Positions 45,501 through 57,452 of a DNA stretch of 64,000 nt are shown here, in pieces (position 1 is the first letter of the stretch; each line of letters starts with the position of its first letter). This DNA comes from Mytilisepta virgata (taxonomy: Eukaryota > Mollusca > Bivalvia > Mytilida > Mytilidae). Below the pieces are notes generated by a model. That model had not been told where the DNA came from, did not search any database, and worked only from the letters and a program-made list of their open reading frames with translations. The stretch lies in assembly GCA_028015205.1 (NCBI GenBank), contig CM051511.1, positions 32,046,001-32,110,000 on the forward strand. Reading direction: 5' to 3'. The translations under genes were made by a program, and so were the position numbers.

Positions 45501-48322
45501 CATATATGGAAGTTGTTTGCGGGGGAAGAATTTATTTCAGTTAACTTTGAATTAATTAAAATATTTATATTTTACTGTTTTTTTTTGCTATTTGTTTGTT
45601 TTTGTTTAAAATAGATTATTAACAATTGTTGTATTGTCATGCTCAATACAAATTAAATAAATGTTGAAATATTGTTCAATTATATGCATATCACATTATA
45701 CATGTTCTCCATGCATGTGTTATATTACAGTTTTGATTTATCAATGCACACTTTTCTATAATAACCTTATAGTAAAAGTTTGTATTGATAAATCAAAATT
45801 TTAATAAAACATATGTATAGTTATATAACTATTCGGAATTGCGGTTATGTGAGCTACCGTTCATTGTGAGTAGTTATTTTGATTTACTAGGTCAAAAAAT
45901 TAAATACATTTTTTCCTACAAAGATTTAATTTTATGTATACATATACAAAGTTTTGTTAAAGTAGCACAATATACAATGTCCTGTAGAACAAGCTGGGGT
46001 GAAATTTTAACTCATTGCATTAAAATAATAGTTGCGGTTCATATTGCATTACATGGAAATGCCTTTTGAAATATTAAAATTAACTTAATTAATGAGTTGT
46101 TATGACATTGTCCACCTGCATAAAAATATAAAGAGACGTCCTACTATTATTATATCTGTAAAAGGTGTGGAATTATTTCAAGGTCAGGTAGATTTATGAG
46201 CTTACACTTGCACTTGCACACAGTTTTTAACTATCCAAATTTAATTGAATTAAAGTATTCCATGTATGAATGCATGATAATCAAATAATAAAAAAATTAA
46301 AAGAATGAATAAATAAATATTCGTATATTAAAAAAATTTCTTACCACATTTAAAAAAAACTATTTTAGGATTTTCTGCTGCAGCCTGCCCTTCTAATTGT
46401 ATTTTATAAAGATATAAATAAATGATACCACAAATGTTGAAATTTGTCAATAAAGTAGTGGTTGTTCAGCCAAGAGAGTCTTTTAATGTTTTTTTATTAT
46501 TGAAAAAATTTCAAACAGATTATTTTAGCCCATTTTCAATCCTATATTATTCTACAAAAGACTTTGTAAAATTATATTTTCTTGTTATTGAACGTTTATT
46601 TCTATTTGATATTTATTACGCTGTAGAGTTTAAAATTCACCCAGAAGGTCTTCCTTACACGCGTTATCTTGGTTGGTTATCGTATCTTTTATTAATTATG
46701 TGCAACATCATTATCACATTTAATTGTCGATTATGAAACACTGGGTAGTCCCTTGAACTTTCTTAACAGGTATATGGGTATAAATTTTAATTAACTGTGG
46801 GTCATTTTATTACATCCCTAAAGATATTACGGACAATTACTGCCACAATAGCCGTAGTCAGTTACCTAGTATCGGACGAGAGCGACAGGGTAACTTACAA
46901 ATGACCAATTTGACATATGGGTCCTCAAAAGCCAGAAATTAAAATACGAATATTTTGGACATTGTTGTCTATTTACATAGCAATGTCTTAGCATGGAAAG
47001 CAAAGAATAACCGATCAATCGAAGGGAGACAAAATAAAACCATTTTATTAGTAATATCTATGCTCCAAGTTACTTTATATCGATTCCTTATTGCGTTATT
47101 CTGTATGAAAATAATATTCTATAGAACTAACCAAAAAGAAAAACGTTGAGACCGACTGCTTATTGCTTTTGATCTAATTTAGTAGAACAGGTTGATTTAA
47201 AAGATATTTTATTTTAAAAAGGGCGGACGTCTAAACACCGCATAGCTGGGATTAGTGCAATTAGTCTTTTGAAAAGCAATTAGCTGTGATTGAAGTTACT
47301 TTTGTCTGCAATTTGACACTTTTTAAATATATATATAGAATAAAAAACCCAATAAATCCAAAGTAGTTTATCAGTTTGTGAAGTTTAATGAAGTTTTACG
47401 GTTTTTCGTAGCCTGTGCCGAATTCTATCAGATTCCCACCTGCAATAATTAATTATCTGACGGTTAAGGGGTTTATCACCTTTTATTATCATCTATTTTT
47501 GTCTGTACAGGTACATTTCATAGAACGAATTGTTTTCAATTCCGTATATGTACAATGATGTATATATATTTGACTGATAAAATCAAGTTCACAGATCACA
47601 CACCAGGCTTCAGGACCTAAAAGCTTACAGTTACAAAGTCAAATGGTTCAGCTTCCTATTTCGGCTAAGTGCATTTTGAATGGCTAAGTGCACTAAGCCC
47701 GGCTTATGCGGTTTTTAGACGTACCGATGAAAAGAGTCTTTGTTTAAATTTTGTTAATATACATTGATAATATTAATATCTAGAAAGAAAAAAGAGTACC
47801 TTTTTTATTGAAATAAAGTAAATTCGACGCTGCTCATTTTACTTCGTGTAAGTTGTGCTTAAATTGATATTTAAATTTAACTTAGACAATGGCAAAATAT
47901 TAATATATATATTGAGTACATGGGCAGTGATTAAGTTTTTTTTAACAATGCATAAATACCTACAGTGAGGAAAGTTTTAATACAAGTACACGTATAGTGA
48001 AAATTAAAACTAAAATATACGTGCTAAGAAGAGAAGAATGACATATGGCTTTACACTTTTAATAATCTACTTTCCAATCACTATTGAAGAATGCGCAACC
48101 ATATGATAAAAGAATTCGTACTTGTAAGCAATAAATACTCTGTGATGCCCGTTTCTATGCACAAGATGTGCTTATTTTTATGACCTACTCGCACACAATC
48201 GTACATTATTTTCATAAATAATGCAAAAAGTGTTTAAATCAATTCCTCTTTTTTTAAACTAGAATCGAAAAATTCTAGTGATGAAATATAAAACAAAAAT
48301 ATTTATTTATTTATTTATTATT
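45501..48322. other. AT-rich intron or intergenic DNA
   Basis: No supported gene. A 104-codon frame at 46422-46736 lacks any recognisable motif. An ATTT microsatellite precedes 48323. Confidence 0.5.
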
Positions 48323-51177
48323 AAGGTCTTTCCCGTTTCCAACGGAAAGACTTATTGTAATTCGACTGATTATTATTATTATTATTATTCTCTTTTTCCG
48401 CAAAGTTTGGTGTCCAGAATTTTTTCATTTCGCGACATATATAAATGATATTTTGCAGGATGGTTCGGAATTATAAACCGCATTCTGGACTGACCCTGCG
48501 AAGTCAGAATATTTATCGAAACAGAGTTATCTGCCCGAATACCGTAAACCTTGTTACCGCTCTATCACGGAAACCGTAACAGATAAAGGCAAACCGAAAG
48601 GTGGAAAATGTTTGACATCTCAGGACAAAAGTTTGTTCTTATTTGGTCGAACACCTTAAGGGTCAAAAGTCATGAACGGTTAGCCGTAGAGACTTGGGAC
48701 TTCCACTAATGACCATCACAGGTCATGACCTTGAAATTGACCTTAAGGTCAAAGTTCAAGGTCAAACTTGACCCCTGACCTTAAACCTTGTTACCACTCT
48801 GATTCGGAAACGGTAAAAGATAGCTGATTAAATGTGTTGAGAAAAATGTTCATCTTGTCAAGACGCAACTTTGTCGTGTTTCAGTCAAAGCATTATATAT
48901 CAACTCCTTATAGGAGTTATTGGCCCTTGAATATTTAACAGAACACGTAAATGGTCAAAACTCATAGACGGTTAGTTGTAGAGATTTGAGACTTGCACCA
49001 ATGTTCTTCAGAGATCAAAAACTTCCAAATGACCCCAAGGTCAAAGGTCAAGGTCAATCTTGACCTCTGACCTCAAATCTCGTTACCGCTCTGTCTCATT
49101 AACCGTAAAAGATAGCTGATAAAAGGTATTGAGAAAAATGTTTAGAATGTCAAGATATACATTTGACTCATTGGGGTTCGAATCCGTACAGCGACAACTT
49201 ATAGGGGTTAGTGCCCTTGACACTTTTATATTTTATTTTATATCTCGCAAACTATAACAGATAGGAAGAAACTGTCAATACAAAAAAGAATAGTTTCAAA
49301 AGATCTACATTTTGGTACAAAGGTCAGAGATCAAGGTCATAGAAAAAGCCCTTAGCAACCGATGGAAAATTACCTAGCAACCATATAAATTTATGTTCAG
49401 GGGCCTATATTTAATTGTATAGGTAAAAATGGAAGGTCAAAGGTTGTCAATGAAACTGTCTATAGCAACTGATTAAAAAGCCCTTAACAACCATATATAA
49501 TTATGTTATATATTATATATTATACAAATGTCAATTTTGACCGTAGACCTTGTTAGATTTATGCCCTATTGATTATATAACTGAACACGAAATCGTCAAC
49601 TCATAAACAGTTAGTCATAGATATATGGATTGAATCAGTTGCAAATCATCTCATTGATATGTTTATTTCTAGTACTATGAGAAGATTGACTACAAAGGAA
49701 AAGAAAAACAATAATAAACACCTTTGTTTACAAATGTGACATGAGTTAATCTCATATTTAACAATAATATCCAAATAAATTTAAGAACAATCATATTTTA
49801 ACCAGAAATTGTGGTTCAAAGAGTACAATGAGCATATTTATAAAAGAAACAAAATTCTTTATTACTGTTGTGTATCATTCGCAAATATTACCTCACTTTG
49901 GACTGAACTAACCATTATAAATATCAAAATTCTAAATTTTGGAACTAATTCATATAATTTTCAATCAAATTACCGTATTAGATGACTATTGTACCCTCGA
50001 AAGGTTCAAAATTATAGATATAAACAAAACATCTTCGTTTTTCAATGCAGGGACAGTTTTGTACTGGGGATAGGAAATACGATTAAAAGTGTAACAGGAG
50101 CAGGTCCCAGTACACGGTGGGGTTCGGTAGGGAATAGTCCTGGACCGTGTAATGGAGTACCCGTCCTGGTTCGTATCTCTCGGATGCTTGTAGGCTAGGA
50201 AAACAAAGATTTTAAAGTACAACTTTTATTATAACAAAGTACAAAATTATGAAATCAGCATCAATTATCAAACAATTCTATTTATTTAATTTATTTCCTA
50301 ACTTTAAACCAGGATTCGTGTGACAGTTTACCTACCGGGAGTATTTATAAAAAAATCTAACAAAAATTATACCAGCAAAAAGGAGGTTATATAAGCTACA
50401 AAATTGCGCAGGTTTAAATACTAATAAAATGGATTAAAACAATCCCCTCTGGTATTAAACCAAGTAAACGGTCTCAAAAACTAGAATTGAAACCAATCCC
50501 TCGGGTAACATACCTGTCGCCTTTAGACATGTACCAATGAGTATGAGAAATATATGGACTTATATAGTAGAAAAAGTGTGACCTTTTCAACTTAAATGAA
50601 CCCTTTACAGTTCACAGGATTTAACTTCGAGAAATACCTAGCTTTTAGGATATAAAAATAACTATCTACCCGAAAGACTACGAATAATTTTTACATAGCA
50701 TGCTCTGATTGACTAAAATAGTTATCAATAGACCAATGAAATTAAATTACTAAAAGTTCGCGCTTCTGCAGGAGCTAACTCCCGCTTCCGGTTTGACGGT
50801 AAAATCAGCTGAGAATAAAATGAATGAAAACTTAAAGACTTTGAACAAATATGGAACTAAAACCCCTATAATTAATGAAAGGAGATAAAAATAAATACAG
50901 GTAAGAATTCTGAGAAAATTCGGATAACTACGAAGCCAGAAACTTAGTCAAATTTATATTTATTTAGAAAACTATATCGATGGCAAAACCACAACTGTCA
51001 CATTAGCAAGTAAAGTCGTCCCATATTATTTCGTCCCTAATTAGTTCACTACAGTACAGACTTGGGATTTGCACCCATTTGGTCCGCAGATATCAACTGT
51101 TTGACATATCAAGACACTAGTTTGTTTTTATTTGGTCAAAATAATTTATCATAGTTAAATGACCCGGGAAAGACCTT
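48323..51177. mobile_element. 2.85-kb element with perfect 13-bp inverted ends
   Basis: AAGGTCTTTCCCG at 48323-48335 and its exact inverse CGGGAAAGACCTT at 51165-51177. The left end also folds on itself (GTCTTTCC with GGAAAGAC to 48350). No transposase frame; the interior holds repeated 'ccgtaaaagatagctgat' and AGGTCA-rich units. No clear target duplication. It is likely non-autonomous. Confidence 0.55.
48557..49240 (+). repeat. ~240-290-bp repeat with clustered AGGTCA motifs
   Basis: 'taccgctctatcacggaaac' and variants start at 48556, 48792 and 49083. Between them are 'gttagtcgtagagacttggg'-like lines and AGGTCA/TGACCT runs. At 49038-49073 five half-sites occur in 36 bp: three direct (spacing 1, then 0) followed by two inverted. 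Confidence 0.75.
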
Positions 51178-51329
51178 GCAATTGTTGTCTGAACAATTGT
51201 CCTTCTAGTTATTATTTATCTTTATTTCTAATTCTTTGACCTATGCATTTCTGTATTATTTATGAAAAGGGAGGGGATAACATTTGTTTTCAAATAGAAG
51301 AGGCGTGGTCACCATAAACGACCAATCAC

Positions 51330-51695
51330 CGTAGGATACGCTGAAAGAACGATGTACGTGGAAGCAAACGCTAAACGAAACGATGAACGATATACCATTT
51401 ACCAAACGATGTACCATACGCTAAATAAAACGCTGAACGGTACCATTTACCATAGAATAAACGATATCATAAACCATAGGCTAAACGAAACGCTAAACGC
51501 TGTTTTACACCAAACGATGAGATTTACCATATAAAGTCAAACGATAAACGAAACGATGCACGGACGATGTACGGACGCCGAACGAACGACGTACGACGAT
51601 GAACGGACGTTGTACGGACGATGTACGGACGTTGTACGGACGATGTACGGACGCTAAATGAACGATGTACGGACGCTTTACATACGATGTACGGC
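51330..51695. repeat. CpG-rich short-unit array, second locus
   Basis: The first half has 'aaacgctaaacgaaacgatg' and 'ataccatttaccaaacgatg' units; the second half has 'gatgtacggacgttgtacgg' units. It uses the same two unit types as 45150-45500, with the first type in opposite relative orientation. Confidence 0.8.
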
Positions 51696-52039
51696 ACTAG
51701 AAGTGTTAACTTGTATGTTATAGGATGTGTATGCCCTCTACCTACCTTCCAAAATACAAATCAAATGTTTACGTCCTGGGTTAAACTATAAACGCAGAAA
51801 TACAGAACAAAAACTGATTTTAACAAAATAAAATATGAACAAACAAATGAATTTAAAAGAGTTAATTTCCATGGTTCTTAATAAATAAAAGTTCATTCGG
51901 TTTCCATCATGTTTATAGAGAAAATATAATTCTAAAAACGATGAAATCACTTCCGAGGTCTTGAATGAAGAAATTTAGGTGGCTTTTATAAAACAGACAA
52001 AATTCGACACACAAGTGAAACTCGTTCGGGTGAGCTTAC

Positions 52040-52740
52040 AGATTTCATTTCACAAACATTAATTATAAAACAATTTTGACATGAAGTTTTACCAATGGCA
52101 GCAAATTGCACAATTTTCTATGAGATATCTGCAAAAATGTACTTTAAATAAAAACGTTTGACTTCTCAAATGACTAATTTCTTAAATTTCAATCCCATAA
52201 TATTATATATTACCAGAAAGTTCCCAATCTCCCTTTTTAATTAAGAAAAAAAGTTGGTCCAGTTCACCTTGTTTTTTCAGCAAATTACTTCACATTTTTC
52301 ACATGTAAATGACATGAAGGGAAATATTACCCGCCCACGCCCCTTTTTAATTGTTACCAAGTTGCTGGTAAAATAAAAATCATTTAATAAATTAACAATT
52401 TAAAGGATTTCATAGGTATATATCTATATAACCTTCTAGGCGGCTACTGATAGAATTAAAGGTAGCAGGCAACAAATTACGCGTTGACGTTCAACACATA
52501 ATTTTTAAATAAAACATATATGCTCACAATAAACTGGCTTTGGGCATCTTGATTTTTCAACCATACATGTATATATGTATGAAATCCTAACTTTCTACAG
52601 ATTTCATTCCACAAAGATTAATTATAAAACAATTTTGACACGAAGTTTTACCAATGGCAGCAAACTGAACAATTTTCTTTGAAATATCTGTAAAAATGCA
52701 CTTTAGATACAAACGTTTGACATCTAATATGACTAAATCT
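52040..52740 (+). repeat. Dispersed repeat, two partial copies
   Basis: 52040-52400 ('acagatttcatttcacaaac' to 'gttaccaagttgctgg') and 52456-52740 ('aaaggtagcaggcaacaaat' onward) recombine the parts of one longer repeat, seen whole at 53755-54250. Confidence 0.8.
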
Positions 52741-52967
52741 AAATGTATAGTACATATGAACGTGCTTTAATGAGTTTACAGGGAATTTAACAATTCTATG
52801 TTGCACACAAAAACTTCTTAACACGAGTGAAACCTGTTTGAAACTTGTTCATCGTTTACATGTAATGAATAATAATCATTTATTTCGTTGAAATGAACAT
52901 TTTTGGAATGACGTTTATGTTTATATTATTATATACAAAATATATATAATTAAAGTTTTATTTTTAG

Positions 52968-53131
52968 ACGGATGGATGCTTTTAAAGGATGCACATCAGA
53001 TAACCTTGCTCTTCAAACCTGGGTCATCAACTTTGTTACAAATTATAACGACATTGCATTATATACAGACAGCATCGAATACAGCACTGATGAATGGTTA
53101 TCCGATATAAATAATTGTAGTATTTCACATA
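52968..53131 (+). CDS. 164-nt exon, phase 2 to 1, likely cap or linker after the LRRs
   Basis: Between TTTTATTTTTAG and GTAAGTTTA. One base completes a codon, 54 codons follow and one base is left over. The peptide is RMDAFKGCTSDNLALQTWVI, NFVTNYNDIALYTDSIEYST, DEWLSDINNCSISH, with two cysteines. The entry phase matches the LRR exons; the exit phase matches the 66-nt exons beginning at 60257 (A|AA gives Lys). It therefore bridges the two arrays. It does not match the standard LRRCT consensus, and I do not recognise the domain. It is flanked by copies of one dispersed repeat. Confidence 0.75.
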
Positions 53132-53633
53132 GTAAGTTTAATCCTGTTTAAGCAATGAATATCTTGTGAACATGTAGTTTTACTCTTGGTGTTGCAGAGA
53201 ATAATTAGATCAAACATAACGAATGGTTTTCAGTAGTCTATGTGAAAGTCTGTAGGATAAACGAACATCCTATGTACAAGTAAACCCCTTTTGGGTTTTG
53301 AACGGCTGTTTGTGTCTCTCTAAATATTTTAACGAAATCAAGATAACAAGACCAAAACAAGATATATTGGCTTGCTCTCAGACAAGACTGGTAAAGTGCA
53401 GCTTAATATGTTCGAAACAGAATTTTGTACCAACGCACAGACCAAAGGTGGTGTTGATCGGCCACGATTGACTACAAGGTCATATATTGTGGCTTATATA
53501 AGTAAGAATCAACGGCCACAAATTTATGTGATTATCCTAAAGTATAGAGCAGGCCATTTATATTTTTTTCTGTTTATGAAATCTATTCCTACATTAAATT
53601 CTAACCGGAAATCAGCGCAAGTGACTATACGGA

Positions 53634-53777
53634 GTCGATGTTGGGCGGTTCATAATTGATGACTACACGGCCAAATCAGAACACTTGTACATGGTGTATG
53701 ACAAAAAACTGGCCATCAGTAATAAAGTATTTACCCCGTATAAACATACAGGTAATAAGGTAGCAGGCCACAAATAA
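53634..53777 (+). pseudogene. Short protein-like relic of unknown origin
   Basis: The frame reads VDVGRFIIDDYTAKSEHLYM, VYDKKLAISNKVF and so on to a stop. It looks protein-like rather than random, but has no start codon or recognised motif and its end runs into the dispersed repeat. Confidence 0.25.
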
Positions 53778-54250
53778 CGCGATGACATTCAAAACATACT
53801 TTTGAAAATAAAACATACATGCTCACAATAAACTGGCTTTGGGCATCTTGATTTTTCAACCATACATGTATATATGTATGATAGCCTCATTTTCTACAGA
53901 TTTCATTTCACAAAGATTAATTATAAAACAATTTTGACATGAAATTTTACCAATGGCAGCAAATTGCACAATTTGCTATGAGATATCTGTAAAAATGTAC
54001 TTTAAACACAAACGTTTGACATCTAATATGACTAATTTATAAAATTTCAATCCCATAATCTTGTATATTCCCAGAAAGTTCCCAATCTTCCTTTCAATTA
54101 AGAAGAAAAAAAGTTGGTCCAGTTCACCTTGTTTTTTTCAGCAAATTACTTCACATTTTTCAAATGTAAATGAAATGAAGGGAAATATTACCCGCCCACG
54201 CCACTTTTTAATTGTTACCAAGTTACTGGTAAAATAAAATCATTAAATAA
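53755..54250 (+). repeat. Dispersed repeat, full copy
   Basis: Runs from 'aaggtagcaggccacaaata' through 'ggctttgggcatcttgattt' and 'acagatttcatttcacaaag' to 'gttaccaagttactgg'; matches the pieces at 52040-52740. Confidence 0.8.
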
Positions 54251-55584
54251 TCAAGTAATAATTGTAATGATTGTAACAGTGAACTGTTACTAAGTCTCCC
54301 AAACGAAGTTTCCCAAACAGAGATTTGTGCTGTTTTTAATCTTGATACCGGGCAAGGTGATTTGGATAACGATCCGTAAGATTAACTGACGCTTGCAAAC
54401 ATTTTTCACACAATGGACATTTATTAGGACTTGTATTGGATCCGACTCACCGTTTAATCCTTTTTCAAATATCATTTAGCAAACTTCGTTAAAGAGACAT
54501 ACTTTTTTCTGCAAAAAAAGGAAAAAAAAAAAACAACTTAAGGATAGTTTATTTTACAATTCGTTTCTTCACTCGTAAGAGTCAGATATTCTTCAATGAT
54601 ACAATAGCAACCCAACAAGAATTTGTTTTTAATTTATGACCAAGCAAATGAAATAATATCTATTATTACATATTATGTCTGATACATTGATGTTTAATAT
54701 TGTATCAGTATTATATTAGATTTAAAATATGATGTAAGGACAGAAAATGAAATAATTAAAAGATAAAACACCACATACAAATATATTCACCCAATAAAAT
54801 TAAATCTATCTCTTTAGAAACACAACTCTTAGTTTCTTTTTAAAACAAGAACATCAACACAAATAAAAAAATGGACAGTCATAATATTTGGCCAGGAGCA
54901 ATACCCTGCAAAAATCCTTTTACCTGGTTAATTGAAAAATATACATGTATTTATATTTAAATTTGAGATGGATCGGTTTGTAGTTTTAAATATTACAGTA
55001 TAACACACCAGCGAATTCGCAGAACGAAATCAGTGTCATCTTTTGATAGATATCATCCTGAAACAAATTTCTTCTCATAGTAAGTGACCTTAATTTTCAA
55101 CCTTTTACCCACTGGTGTCAACAACAACAGGATTTTTGTCTTTCATTTTTATTCATTTGCGTCAGGACGAGGCAAAATTCAATATAAATTTAAAAATGTA
55201 AGGATATAGGATAAGCATCAATGAATTTATAATTAATCTCTTTTATTTTGGAAACGGTAAAAGATAAAAAAAAATCTGCAGTAAATTTTTTTTTGTTTTT
55301 TTTTTTTCGTGAGAATTCATTTAAAAAAAATCATCAAATCCGATGAAGAATTAAAGTTTCAAAAATTAGCGCGCACCTTATATCCCAAAAACGATAACAG
55401 ATCTACATATAGCCAAGAACGGATCGAAATTGATTTGTTTTTCTTTTCCAGCAAGGAACATAATAAACACGCACCATTCAAATCAGACAAAAAATTTTAA
55501 AAAGCTAGACCAATACAGTTTAGCATAAAATATTATTGGAGATTTTTGTATGATATATAACAATTTATCATCTCCGGGAATAGT
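54251..55584. other. AT-rich DNA without recognised features
   Basis: Short frames at 54290 and 55309 carry no motif that I can support. Confidence 0.5.
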
Positions 55585-55930
55585 AAATTATCCCGCGAAC
55601 AATATGATGGGAGTGGTGATAACCACACAAGGGAGCGAGGTATGTGTCATTTAATGCGTCTTACCATGTGGAATAAGGAAAATATACTGTTTAGGTGTGG
55701 GGATTCGAACGGTTTGAGATGATAACCACATAAGGGAGCGAGGTGTGTGTCATTTAATGAAAATATACGGTTTAGTTTAGGGATTTGAACGGTTTATGAG
55801 CTAATTGAACATTATTGATTTGATAGGAGTGGTGATAACCCCTGGGAAAGCCAGGTAGTGTAATTTGGTGCGTCTTACCATGGGAATAAGAAAATGTATG
55901 GTTTAGGGGTGGGGATTTTAATGGTTTATT
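55585..55930 (+). repeat. ~100-130-bp tandem repeat, three copies
   Basis: 'ggtgataaccacacaaggga', 'tgataaccacataagggagc' and 'ggtgataacccctgggaaag' begin successive units, each with 'gtgtcatttaatg'-like and 'ggtttaggggtggggatt'-like parts. Confidence 0.75.
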
Positions 55931-56959
55931 AAATAATTCTGCATTAGCAGATAAAAATATATAGCCATTCTGTCTAATAAATATGCAGATTTAAGTAAGG
56001 AACTAGACCGATTGCCTTCTATTTTACAATTCAAGATGGCTGTATACAGATTATGTACCTTAAACCTATGCTTTTTGCAACTGTGTACCACATATTTAAA
56101 ACAGAAATTTTAACATGTAAAATAAGCCAAAGTTTCAAAATCAATAGACCATAACTTAGAGGGCAGGGTCATATAATCCATATTGTAATTCGGAAACGTG
56201 CAAATATTAATACTATCGCATACTAAATATCATGTGGGGGTTTTCCTAAATCTGAGTTCATCACAAATCTGACTTCGTCGTTTATTTAGCATGGCTTCGA
56301 CTCAAAAATGTATGATTGTCTCTTTTGTATCTTCCGCCACTCTCTTGGACATGTATGCTTAACAAAAGTTTCATCCAACAAACAATAAAAAGTAGTATGC
56401 AAATGTAGTATTTTTTAAGATAGGTCAGAGGCTAGTATATGAGTATATATATATAGATTACACCAATGTAATTTCGGCTTCAAGTTTGAAGGAACGACCA
56501 TCGATTTGCCCAGGTGCCGACTGGACTTATTGACTCCGCCGTGTCGTGATGATTTAATTATCAACATCATGAAACTAATTTATTTTGTAACCTGGATGTG
56601 GTTCTCTTGACTCTTGTGCGATAATTACCAAATAATTAAATCTGAAAGAAGTCGTTTCCTTAGAGTCTGAAAGCAATCGTTTCCCCAAAGGAGAAAGTAA
56701 CAATCTGAAGGACAGCGTTTCCTTAGAATTTTTTCAACGGGTATTCATGGCTAAATAAAATGAATTTTACTCACTCAACAAAAAGCAAAGGAGCAGAAAA
56801 TCAAGAATTTCAATTCAGCTGAATACAAACTCGCTGTTGTGGTATAGGATATTGCTTCTCATAGATTATTCAAATCAGTTCCCATCCATAACGACGAATC
56901 TATGAGAAGGTAGTTCCTTAAAGTTAACTTTGTTAATGAAGGCTTGGATCCATGAATCT
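55931..56959. other. AT-rich DNA without recognised features
   Basis: No coding or RNA signal recognised. Confidence 0.5.
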
Positions 56960-57245
56960 CAGCAATATGTAAAGTCAAGAAATACCAAATGGATTTTCAA
57001 AGGAGGAAAAAACCGAAACAACTGACAAACTACGGAGAAGAAAGAAAAAAAGACCAAAACAATACATGCACAATAATTAAAAACTAAAAACATGAACAAC
57101 ATGGACCCACCAAAAAACTGGGGGTAGACTCATATGCTGCGGAAGAGTAAGCAGTCTCTGCTTCGTGCAGGACAGCCGCCATGCTGCCCATGTCAAATCC
57201 GGTATGAGGAAGGGATAACATCAATGGAACTGGTCCATTCACAAC
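56960..57245 (-). pseudogene. 3' fragment of the RT element, minus strand
   Basis: Same sequence as 25913-26240 in reverse ('gcatgctgcccatgtcaaat'-like, 'tctctgcttcgtgcaggac'). It lies head to head with the RT relic that follows. Confidence 0.75.
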
Positions 57246-57452
57246 AAAACAGTAAAACTAAAATTCCACAATTCCGATAACTTGAAGTCTAAGCCCCCTG
57301 ACTGCTCCTGTTCTACATCTCCATTCAATTATTGTCCCGTGGGTCATGTTAAAACTGGGGATCTTAATCCAGTTGATAATCAAAAGTTAAAAAATATGCT
57401 AGGTCCCTATTACCGAGAACCTTAACCAATTAATTAGAAATAAAATTTCAAA

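Noticed and set aside
46422..46736. 104-codon frame with a hydrophobic C-terminal stretch
   Set aside because: No similarity recognised, no splice or promoter context, AT-rich hydrophobic bias explains it.
54290..54475. Possible zinc-finger fragment on the minus strand
   Set aside because: A CPLCEKC-like piece appears in one frame but no complete finger or second repeat follows.
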